A DNA stretch of 64,000 bases from Siphonodentalium dalli (taxonomy: Eukaryota; Mollusca; Scaphopoda; Gadilida; Siphonodentaliidae). The stretch lies in assembly GCA_032622095.1 (NCBI GenBank), contig CP136068.1, positions 51,950,443 to 52,014,442 on the forward strand, written 5' to 3'. Below the pieces are notes generated by a model. That model ran no database searches. It saw only the letters and a program-made list of their open reading frames with translations, and had not been told where the DNA came from. A program made the position numbers and the translations under genes. Each line of letters opens with the position of its first letter. Within the stretch, counting starts at the first letter, position 1. Shown piece by piece: positions 48,501 to 60,500 of this stretch.

Positions 48501-51500
48501 ATAAACATGTTATAATAAGACATAAATATATGTACAGATAAACTTGGAAACACGGAAACGATACATTTTACGGTGATTCACGGTTTTTGAAAATGTTAAC
48601 TGTAGATTTCTACTCTGAACTGTCGTTTTGCCGACGGCTCATTAATTGTGATAAGTTGATTAAAACAGTGAGGGTGACAATAAACCACCGTTGTGTACTT
48701 TTAGCGAAATATTGTTTAGTTAGGACAATTTTTGTAAAAACAAAGAGTCCATTCCAGCACAATAACTTGTGTGAAAATGACATGTCGCTGCTCTAATTAT
48801 CTGTGATATCACCATTGTTCAATCAATTTGTGAAATAAGCAAACATGTATCTATCTGTATCTGTATCTGAAGGTGGTGTAGTGCAGTAACCAATTCTGGT
48901 TTAGGTGTATCTAATTAAACACCTGTTGTTTTAATCCGTTTCAAAGCTTCGCCGACACAAAAGACCGCTAATTAAATTGGTACGCTTATTCAATAATACA
49001 AAAGTACATTAGCTGTGTGCACGCGCGTTCGGCTGGAATCGCTTTCGGAATTTATTAAGAATAAGATTAAATATAAAAACGGCCTTATCTTTTTATTATA
49101 AGGCATTATATTCGTTTTAATCTGTATTTAAATTTGATTAATTTACAAAGAACACTTCGGCCGTTTGTAACTAACTGTTGTCACTGACGCTGATTGATGT
49201 CACACACAGGTCAACTCAAAAACGGGAACGTTCACATCATTACATTTTAACTGATTGTGTTTGGTCTCTTCCATCGCTTTCAGCGTTCTGATTTTGGAGG
49301 TAAACATTAGTGTACTTGTTCATTTATGGACTAATAAAGCTGCACAGAGGTTTCGGATTACAGAGGCAATCATTAATGACAATGCACTTGGGTAAATTCG
49401 GGACCGAACAATTTGTTCAGAATGGAGAGGGGTTCGGATGGTAGAGGGTCCAGATTGGAGAGGTTTCACTGTATACTTTTATAACTGAGTGGGAGATTCC
49501 ATTTAATATAGAAAGGGTTAAAGATGGCAATGATACAAACAAATTGCCAGAAATGGAAAACGGAATTCTAAAAATATGTTCAGTGTTACAGAATACAACA
49601 ATATTATACAACAATAAAAATGTGTCATGCATCAGAATTTTAATGAGGGAGACAGTGCTTGTGAACACAGAAATCTTATTTATTAATTTTGTGTCAGGGA
49701 ACAGATCGTTCTTATATATTATAAATGTTTAATAATAATGTATACCTCTTCTTTAAGTGAGAATATCAGGCCCTCCACTGTTGTCAATTTCCCATTTTGT
49801 GATCCGAGCCCGCTCTCAAAATTCAGTTCTGGTATTTTTATACAGGATGTAGCAGTCTGGAATAAAATCAAATTGATACTACTGTGAACATTTATACTAC
49901 TGTGTTTAGATGAATCTGTTGTATGTTGGAAAATGAAATATATGCAATAGAACTGCATAAGTCAGACGACCATGGCATGTCATGTCCTTTACATCCATTG
50001 TGTTAACCCTTTCATTTTTTAAGCTTGTGTGTATTATACACTAATGAGTCTATAAAGGTGTTATCATTTAATTCCTGCCATCTTATAACTTGATCAAGAC
50101 TCATACGGCTATACATATACATCATCATGAAGAGAGCTGCATTGGTGCAGCATTAAAGATCCTGTGCCAGTGCATTCTCTTATATATGTGAGTCTCCCAT
50201 ATGGAGCCTCGAATTAGGGCCCGACGAATCGGCAAATTCAACAATCGAATCGAATCTCGAATCGAATATATTGCTATAAACACTCGCAGCAGATTTGCGG
50301 TATATATTCACAGATTCCGGATACCATATCCGTATGCTTCAAAAGCATCTGTATTGACGGAAAGTAAATATTATAATTAAATGTCGATATTAAAATTATA
50401 TAAAATACATGTCTATTTTGTGTGTTTATCACCAAAAACTCCCTGAAAGAAACCATTTATAGACATGCAGATTGTAGAAATAAGTGATAATTGTAGGAAT
50501 ATCGCAAGCAATCCACCATCTTGGATGGCTCGGTAAATCCTGTGTCTATAGTCTATATCTTATATCATTATTATGATGTGAATTATATGTTTCCTGAATC
50601 TGAATTTCATTTAAGAATAAAAACAACAATGATTAAATGAAACAAATTATTTGTATTCAGAATAATATGATAATGAGATTATTATTATTATCCTCGATGG
50701 GTGGTGGTATATCTATAGGATGGGGAATGTTAAGCCCCGGTTCCATATCCCCGATTTTCCACCCCGAATGTTCCCGAATGACTCCCGAATCATAATTTTG
50801 CAAAAATCGTGGAGTAAGTTCGGGACGAGTCGGTACAGTGAATTTTTACCCCCGAACATCGGTGCTATCGGGGTCGATTCTGGACGATTCTGGACCCACT
50901 CCCGACAGTTTTGAAATGTTCAAAACTATCGGGAACCAAGCCGAATCGCTCCCGATTTGTCAATCATCGGGAGAAATTCGGCACCTATTCGGGAGTAGTC
51001 GGCAATATTCGGGTGGATATTCTGGAGTAGTCGGCAGTATTCGGTAGCTTATTCCCGAATTCGCCATGTGTGGCTGCTTTTATACTAAGATCCGGTGTAT
51101 CTGCAAAATTCGGCATCGATTCGGGACGTTCAGCAGCAATTGAATACCAATTCGGTATTTATTCGGCATCAATTCGGTACCAGTTCGGCATTGATTCGGG
51201 GTATATGGCAACAAGTCGGTAGTAATCTGGGCAATTCGGCAGCTACTCGCACGAAATTTCGGTATCAGTTCGGGATAATTCTTTATCATTCGGGAAGAAA
51301 TTCGGAAGCATTCTGGAATACTCGGCAATGTTCGGGACGATTAAATTTTGTCATCAGTTCGGCGGCTTTTGGAATAAAACTCGTCCAGAATTCTCTCGAA
51401 TGCTGCCGATTTGGTCTGGTCCCGAATTGGTGCCAAATATACTAATTCGGGACAGAAAATCGGGAATATGGAACCAGGGCATTACCAGTAACCTGAGGGG

Positions 51501-54500
51501 AAAGATATTTGAGCCAGACACAAGGTTTGCCGATCACATATAACAGACCATATGGAATTTGTTATGATTATTTGTTGATTAACACGTTGACGGCCGCTAC
51601 GAGTTAACTCGTAGTAAACGGTTGCATGGGGACTGCTACTACGAGTTAACTCGTAGTGGTGTCCATATCAAATAAATAACAACAGAAACCGATTATGCGT
51701 CAATCCATGCCCAACAATCTCATTGATTGATTGTATATGTATAATTACAATGGCTTGAGATACAACGATTCCCACATCCCGATCAAGGGGTGGTGGTTCA
51801 GTTTGAAATCTTGCGATGATACTCCATTTTACCGGGACCTCTTCTGTACATCCCTGACCCATGGTAGACCTTTCCCGGATATTATAGAGGGTTTTCGTTG
51901 CATAAATCAATTATCAGTTAGCTCTAGATTGTTCAGGTTTCATTTGAAGCTTTTGGCTATATAGTGATAATACACCCCATTGTTTGAGGGATGGGTGCAG
52001 GCCACTGAAAGGTCCACTAAATATCTAAACTTGGCTGTGTAACATGTAAGAGAACAACACATACATGTATGTTGAGATTAGTTAGAAATATAATTTTTAA
52101 AATTAAAATTAGTTTTTCCTCAAGGGAAGCCCGAAACTGAACTATATGGATTATTATCCTCGGCCTTGTGTTATCAGGAGGGTTAAAATTTATTGTCCGT
52201 TTATTGCCATACTCTGGTAATCAGCGCTTGGATTAGCCCACGCATGAATGCGTCCCGTGCAAATCCTGCACTCTAACAATTCATCTAGCCAGTTTTATTT
52301 CCGACTTTTATTAATAAAATTTGCGAGTCGCGGGGTTGGGAATGGCACCGCCATGGGAGGGATCTATGATAGTTCAGTTTCGGGCTTCCCTTGAGGAAAA
52401 ACTAATTTTAATATTAAAAATTATATTTTTCCGCCAAGGAGAAGCCCTTCAACTGAACTATATGGATTAGAATGCAAGCCCAGGAGGAGGCAACGAGCAA
52501 TAAATTTACTATTCCAGTTTGACGGGAATGTACTCTTCCAAAACAGATTTAATGTAAATGTGATTTAGTCATGAATCAGCTTTGATATGTTATGTGAAAG
52601 AGCTCATAAATTCAGATTCCAGCATTGCTCAAGCTTGTACCCCCCCCCCCCCCTTGTCTTTTGGAATAAACATCCCAGGCAGTGCCATACCATACGTGCC
52701 AGCTACTAGTAGAAACCGAGCAGTAGAGACTTCTTCTTCTGCTGCTTTTTCTCGTTTCATGCGATGAGAGTGATGTCTGTATTTACTATTTATATCTTCC
52801 CAAATAGAAAGCGCTATTGACGGTACGCGACAGCGAGTCTTCTCCACACAGAACAGCCTCCAAAGGCTCGGGTGCTATTGTCCCGGAGGATTGGTTGCCC
52901 GAATCTCAGAGAACGGCACTCTGCCTGCCACGGTCTGCTGATGCAGGACCAGGGGGCGCAAACTGGTACAGCCCGAGGACTGGTACAGTTGTGCAAAGTT
53001 TGTGTAATTCATTGTAACAAGATTTGACACATATCCTGTGATGAAGTTTTTACAAGAGATCGACCCGTGTCGTTTCCATACGCAAAGCGAGTTCCCTAGG
53101 AACGACAGAATCCTTGACCGAGATCCTTGCTCATCGTCGTCAAAGCCATCAGACGCCAGGAGAATTATAGAAAGCATGTCAGGATCGACGCCAGCAACAG
53201 AACAGCCTGCATCAGGTTGAGGTAAGGTACTAGAGGGAAGCCCACACTGGGAATGGCTCGAACGAGGAACAATTGCGCTCGCAGTTAGATTTTAAGGTGT
53301 TATTTCCCACCCCAAGGCCAGAATGGCGGAAAAAAGGGAAATTGAAAGGAACCATTTGACCAGGGAAAGCCCCCCCCCACTGAATCTCCCAAATGCAGGT
53401 GGTCCTCACACGCTGACATAAACGTCGATGACATACCACTAGGATCCCCTGACGGCAGAGGAGCAGGCCTGGACGTATCACTTGGGATGACGTTTCCAGG
53501 GGGACAAGACCGACCCTCGTAATGGAGTGGGCCACGGCGCCGTGGGGAAGCGTCAGAAGGCCAGTTGGCTGGTGCGCTTTGTGCGGCACGGGACAACAAG
53601 GCTTCCCCACCCAGAACAGTCGCCAAAGGCGCGGGTGCTTGTGTCCTGGAGGATTGGTTGCCCGAATCTCCGGAGGACGGCACCCTGCCTCCCATGGTCT
53701 GCAGAAGACGGGGCTTGCAGCACAACCAGGGGGGACCGAATGGTTCCTGCCCGAGTTAAGACTGATACGTTTGCTCAAAATGTTTAACCATGGACCAATG
53801 GGCCTTCAACCAACTATGACAATATCGCGTATATTCATGAGCAACCCGCACGGTGTGTGGCTATCAAAGTTGAATCTCGTTCGACTATAAGCAAGACAAG
53901 ACATTCTGTTAGTTATTAGCAAGCATAATATACAAAACATTTGTTAGTTATTGCAAAACAAGGTTGATAAGGTAAATTCCGTTATTTACTATGGCCACGT
54001 GATCTTACCTGCTAGAAATTAAACCGCAGGTAAGATACTGTCTTTTCTCGGCGAAGAGGACGATGAGATCCGATTTCTCCTGTGCAAGAACATATCGGTG
54101 TCCTTGCCGACGGTGAGGAGAACGGTTTATACACTTACGGAAAGTCCACAGATGGTGGAGCAGGCCTGGAATATCCCGAGGGAGTATGATTCCAGGGGGA
54201 CAAGACCCACTCTCGTAATGGAGTGGGCCACGGACCGTGGGGAAGAGTCAGAAGTCTCAGTCCTTCCCAGGAGACAGGAGCAATTGTTCTCGCAGCCATA
54301 TGCAAATGTAATTTTCTAATTCACGAATATTAAACTGTGCACTGTTCCCTCTTGACAAAATGTGCATGGTCACAGTAATCGTTGATTCAATATTAAACTA
54401 TTGGAAGGTATATTTAAAACCGTTCCCATCGCAGTTTTATACAGGCGCAAGTACATCCGTCTTCTGAATTGCGAGAGCAAATGAGAGCTCGAGCTGCGTT

Positions 54501-57500
54501 TACATCTGGGAAGAACTGAAGTCTGGTTGGCTGGTGCGCTATTAGTGGCACATGATGAGTCTTCCCCACCCTAAGGCTCAGGAGCAGTGGCATTCGCCCT
54601 TGAAGATTTGTTTTCCGAATCAACGATGGTAGCACCCCGCCAGTCACTGGTACTGGGCAGTGGTCATGCACAATATAAAGGCTTCTTGCGGAACGGCGCT
54701 TTATATGTGTGATGATACAAATGCTTTCATTTGTGTTATTCATTTAGGTTTTCTATTTACCAGATAATCATATGGATATGTAGTAATAGAAGGAGAAGAG
54801 CCATGTTTTGGACTCTTTTGAAATTGGCACTGGCAGGCCTGCCGAATGCAAAATAAATCGTAAGCCGTAACGTATTTGTCGGTTGTCTGGTTGTGCTTAG
54901 GTACTAATAGGTTACACAAACTGTTATATTCAGTATCATGAGAGCCACATACAACTTTGACGCGACCTAGATTTCACAACCTCCAGGTGAACCGAACCGT
55001 CGTTCGCCTCCAATACGCAGGCCTGCAGTGGTCGTGCGCAATATCAATATAAACGCTGTTCATGTAACTGCACTTTATATGTGTGACAATACAAATGCTG
55101 TCCTTTCTGTTATTTGCCCTATAATCAATTGGATATGAGGCAATAGAATGAAAAGAGCCATGTGTTGGTCTCTGATGGAAATTTTAGTGGCAGCGGCCCT
55201 GCGCAATATAAATGCATTTCCTGTAACTGTGCTTAATACGTGAGTGAAGGCTATTTGACATTTGATCGTTTCTATATGTGGAAATAGAAGGTAGAGAGCC
55301 AAGTGATGGACTCTGTTGGAAAGGCTATTGGCAGTGCATCGGGGGCACATGACAATATAAATGCATAGTAGTTCACCTTGACTATTCACGGATTGAAAGC
55401 GCAGAAGTATGTCGGTATCAGTGAAAATTGACGCACGCCATATTGATATAGTCAGTTCGTATGTCATTGAGCCTTGGAGGCACTGACACCCTTGTACTAG
55501 TATGGAACAATTATGGCTCACCATTTTGTATCATGTTAATTCGTAATTTGAATGTATCGACAAACACTATTGTTATCCTCCTCCCTATTTTCCACCCTTC
55601 TGATTGGCCCATGTGCTGTCACGTGCCGGGCGACAAATCACACTGTCGCCCGCTGACCCGGGAGACATTGTTTTTGACGCCCGCCTGATATTATATTGCA
55701 AGAATATCTCCAAACACACACTGCAGTAACTCATCTACTTCGCATCACTACAACGTACTAAAAAATCATAGATCTTATATACCCCACGGATTCGCAAAAC
55801 ACACCAGTTGTGGTGTTCGCTAATTTGCATATATTTAGTGAACACTAATATTCTTAAGTTTTAAGTTGATACTTTTATCGGACAAGCGTTATTATTTACT
55901 TTTTACATCGCAATATCTCGGTGATTCAATTTGTTCATGTCGACATTATGATGCAAGATTGAAAGAGAGGATCCCTTTAGGTTGGTTGGTTATAAATGTT
56001 CGCTGGTAGACAACGTAATGCATACGTTTGTCGCGAATGAATGGTACTGTACGCTTATCTTCAGCGATGTCTGCAATGTGATCATAGAAGTATTTTATGT
56101 GAGGATCGCCATGAGCACTGACACATATGAATGTACATTAATGAAATTGACAACTTCCCAATAGCTTTCGGGAAAGACCGTTATGAAATGAACATCGCGA
56201 GTAAATTGCGCGCACAAGACGACATTGAACATGCCTTGCAGAAGACGAGAACATACCTATATGGCTTATTGGTTTACATTGCATGGACCGATATTGACGA
56301 TTTGACCACCAAAATGATCGTAAATAAACGCGGATTATCAAACGTTTAAATGCTTGACTATCGTTTATGGAACAGAAATCCTATGGGACGATAAGTAGTT
56401 ACTGAAAATATACATAATCGGGAAAGAAATCACTCATGACTCAGTGCAACATCGTGCGTGTGGATGGCAAGGATATTTTCTGTGGTATAATCGGATAACA
56501 AATCAGTTGTTGCCCTTCTTCTCGGGAGACATTGAGATTTGTCACCCGCTCGAGAACAGAATGTCTCCCTCGGAGCATCGCTCCTCGGGAGACATTCCGT
56601 TCTCGAGCGGGTGACAAATCTCAATGTCTCCCTCGACAACGGGTGACAACTGTATAATGTCTGAGGATAACAGTTCAGATGTTGTCTATTTGTTACAGTG
56701 AACACATGGAAATGTGAAACATCAAAATCATCAAAAGTATAAACATTGATTGACTGAAAATTTATTGAGACACTGGCTAGCCAATGAATCATTTCAACAC
56801 TGCGACCATGCTAGGTCACACGGATATGGTGACTTGCCACAAGTAGGCCAGCCAAAGGCTCTCATCCAAAATATCTCCAAAGAGTGCTGACCACGGACGG
56901 AAGTATCCTTGGATATTTAAGCAAACTATAGCTGAAGGATCAGGCTACTGCACTTGCATATCTGTGTAGTCATGGAACAGGGAAGCCCATTCAGCAAAAA
57001 AGTGATTGCAAAGAAACGGACACAATTGTCGCCGAAATAACGACAGAGTACCGGTATGAATTGATGGAGATCGCCATTCGACAATGGGAACTCAGGCTTC
57101 AAGATTCGACGAGAATCACCAAATCGATTCCCAATTTGCAGTGCTTTATGACTAACATGATTCAGCATTTGATTCTCGTAAAATTAAATGTATTTTGAGC
57201 CCTGAAAAACTTGAAATGAAAATCCTTGGTGCCCAATCTTGTGTCAGATAATCCTAGTCCCCAATCAAACCAGTTGCACGATTCGTAGCAACCGACACTG
57301 TCAGTAATACTGGACAGGCATGTAAAGAACGAGACTATTCAAGAGACTAACATGATTCAGCATTTGATTCTCGTAAAATTAAATGTATTTTGAGCCCTGG
57401 AACTTGAAATGAAAATCCTTGGTGCCCAATCTTGTGTCAGATAATCCTAGTCCCCAATCAAACCAGTTGCACGATTCGTAGCAACCGACACTGTCAGTAA

Positions 57501-60500
57501 TACTGGACAGGCATGTAAAGAACGAGACTATTCAAGAGACACAGCATTATTTGAACACAGGCCATATAATACTATATGTTATAACAAACATAATCTCATT
57601 GTTTCTAACGATTGTTCCGATGATACAATGAGGTAAAGAAAATGGAATCCCAAGAACAGGGTCAAAATTGCAAATAAATATCTTGAAGACGATGTAACGT
57701 TCGTTACGTTCCAAGTATCCAAATACGAGCCCTCATGTTAATAGTAATGCATACGGGCTAGCTAAGATTTGCAAATATTAATCGGTAAGCACAATTAATT
57801 ATAACGACATGTTGTATATGTACAATGATGTTCTGTGATAATCATTATCCAAATGTCGGTTAAGTTCCAGTCGCTCAACTTCAACTTACAATTAGTTGAG
57901 GGAAAAGAAATTTCATTAATACAAGTTCTATCTTGTTTATGAATACATGTAAATTATCGTCAAAGGAGACATTTCTGTCCTGGCCAACTTTCTGCGCACT
58001 AACAGAGCTGTTGCATATACGATGAGGTAGTGTACACGAAATAAACGTAGCGAGAAGTCGGCTTCATGAAATAGAGTTAGCACGAAATTAGGATACTTCG
58101 CATACCGTACCACGTGGACTCCGAAATCGGACGATTCATGCCACCATATATGTTGCACAATAATGCAATATAGGTTTGCTACAAGTAAACGATGTGCGTC
58201 TGTAGTCATTGTCAAAATGGCCATCAATGGCGAAGTTCTCAACATGATTTTGTCGATTCCAATCCCAAAATTTTCGAGATAAAATGTGTCGATAAAAACA
58301 CGGAATTTTTATAAATTGCGTTGCGCATACTATGAAACGAAGAGTTTCAGCGCGTACTTAAAAAATATTAAACGACCGGGTAAGCAACGGATAAATTTCA
58401 AGTTTGTTATCAACAATAAATATTGAGTTGATAAACTCGCAATAGAGAAATACTTCCTTTAGTTAAAACCACGTCTGATAGGTCCAAGGAGAGAAATAAA
58501 ACTGGCTAGATGAATTGTTAGAGTGCGGGATTTGCACGGGACGCATTCATGCGTGGGCTAATCCGAGCGCTGATTGACCGGAGTATGGCAATAAACGGAC
58601 AATAAATTTTAACCCTCCTGATAACACAAGGCCGAGGATAATAATCCATATAGTTCAGTTGAAGGGCTTCTCCTTGGCGGAAAAATCAGTGCCCTGCTTG
58701 AGTGCGCTAATGGCTAAATTCTAACAAATCTTATTATCGGCTGTAGTTCTGTGTTTATTACACATCTCGTACTTATAACTGGATAAATTCTGACAGTAGA
58801 ATAATTCAGATATAGTGTCAGAAGCTGCTGGAAACTCGAGCTAGACCTACATCAAGTGTTTGCACAAGCGGATACATGTGGCTTGTTTAATCATGCACGC
58901 AATTAAGTTCATTTCCCTGGCAATGGGTGTACAAGTGTGTAAATGCATTTATCATGTTTTATAGAACTTTAGTCGACCAAAATTGGGTTAAATGATGTTG
59001 AAGTGTTTTATAAAGCTACTACGAGATAAATCGTAGTCTGCACCTGGGACAAAATTTACCAGTGGTCATCGCTGGTGCCAGCTACGAGTTATCTCGTAGG
59101 TAAATAAATATTATGTTTTCGACGTTTTAATTTACCACGTCTTATACACGATATGCTTGTACCTGTATACCACTCTTCATCATCTAAGTCGTTGAAAACG
59201 TAATTGTATTTACCTACGAGATAACTCGTAGCTGGCACCAGCAATGAAACACTGATAAATTCCATCCCAGTTGCCGACTACGAGTTATCTCGTAGTAGCC
59301 TTATGACATGTTTCAGCATCATATAACCCAGTATTGGTCGAACCATCACTCTTACATATGTAATACACCAACTACTATCGGCAAAACATGCAATCCCATG
59401 TTGGCATACGGGATGGAATTCCCTATTGGTTTTCGGCAGTGAACGTGTTAATATAATTAAAACACAGAATATGACCCAAAAAATCAACAAATTCATGGTA
59501 GAGATAACAGAAGGATAACATTTGAACCGGAAGTGATACAATGAATGGTATTTACTAAATTAGGAAATAGGACTGGAAATAGTCTTCAATGCTTTTAACA
59601 TCAATTTTTGTTTCTTTCTGTCATCAGATGGATGGCAAATTTCTTTATTTGGAATATTGTTTTCGTTTTGGGAAGACATGACTAAATGCAATTATTCTCT
59701 ATATCATGTGGTTTAAATTCCGCTTGCAGCCATGTTTTTTGACAAATTTCAGAAAAAAATGATGGCTCCCATCTAGAGGTCACCACATGAAGTTTGGTGA
59801 TGATTAAATGAGGAATGTGGCCTGTAGGGTGTGCCAAAGGAAATTGTTGATGGATGCAATGACTCCAACCCATGGCAATAGCTCAAACTTGACTTCGTCA
59901 CATTGAGCTAACAATGGACTAAAAAATTCCAAACACTTAGTTACAATTTTACTAATGTCATCTGCTTGCCTTCAGGACATCTCTTTTGAGGTCTGATGTA
60001 GAGGCTACTTTTAAATTCAAGCGCCTTCCCTTGGCCTCAATTCCACCACCTCCTTTAACCTCGTTATCTCTGAATCCACATTGGTCACATTCTGTTGCCA
60101 TAATGACAGTTTCTTTGAAATGTGGAATGTCTGAAAATACAGGCTTTTTTAATTATGAGAATAGAAAACTTACTAGTTGTGTCAGTTTTACAATCTGAAT
60201 GTACAGAAATTTTATCTTTATAATTTGACATATGGATAATTATGTCCAGTTCAGTGATTAAGGTAGGAAATAGGAAGGTGGAAATAAAATAAGCTATAAC
60301 TTTGGGATTTAAAATCTAATATAAATCTTAAGTAATCGAGGGTGAAATATTTAGCTTTTTGCAGTTCAGGAAAATAATGCAAAATAAGAATCTAATAATA
60401 CAATGTTCGACTCCAAATGACCTCCTCAATAGATATAGATATCTATCTCAATTTGATGATTTTTGGATTGAATAAAATCTGAAACCGAAAAGCAAAAGAA

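Larger units (their letters stand above)
52426..58685. mobile_element. E2: 6.26-kb element with 44-bp perfect TIRs
   Basis: TTTTTCCGCCAAGGAGAAGC... at 52426-52469 is exactly inverted at 58642-58685. It lies in the ZPR1 GC-AG intron. The interior contains several repeat sets (separate entries) and many short GC-rich open frames that overlap on both strands; none resembles a transposase I know. It is a large non-autonomous element, or carries an unrecognised intron-split transposase. Superfamily and target duplication not determined. Confidence 0.7.

Noticed and set aside
51731-51964. 77-codon open frame next to the TTAA-ended segment
   Set aside because: No recognised motif and its upstream part is a repeat; possibly part of a transposon but unsupported.
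52582-54743. GC-rich open frames up to 182 codons within E2
   Set aside because: They overlap on both strands, use rare compositions, fall on internal repeats and show no recognised motif; kept as part of E2 rather than as genes.
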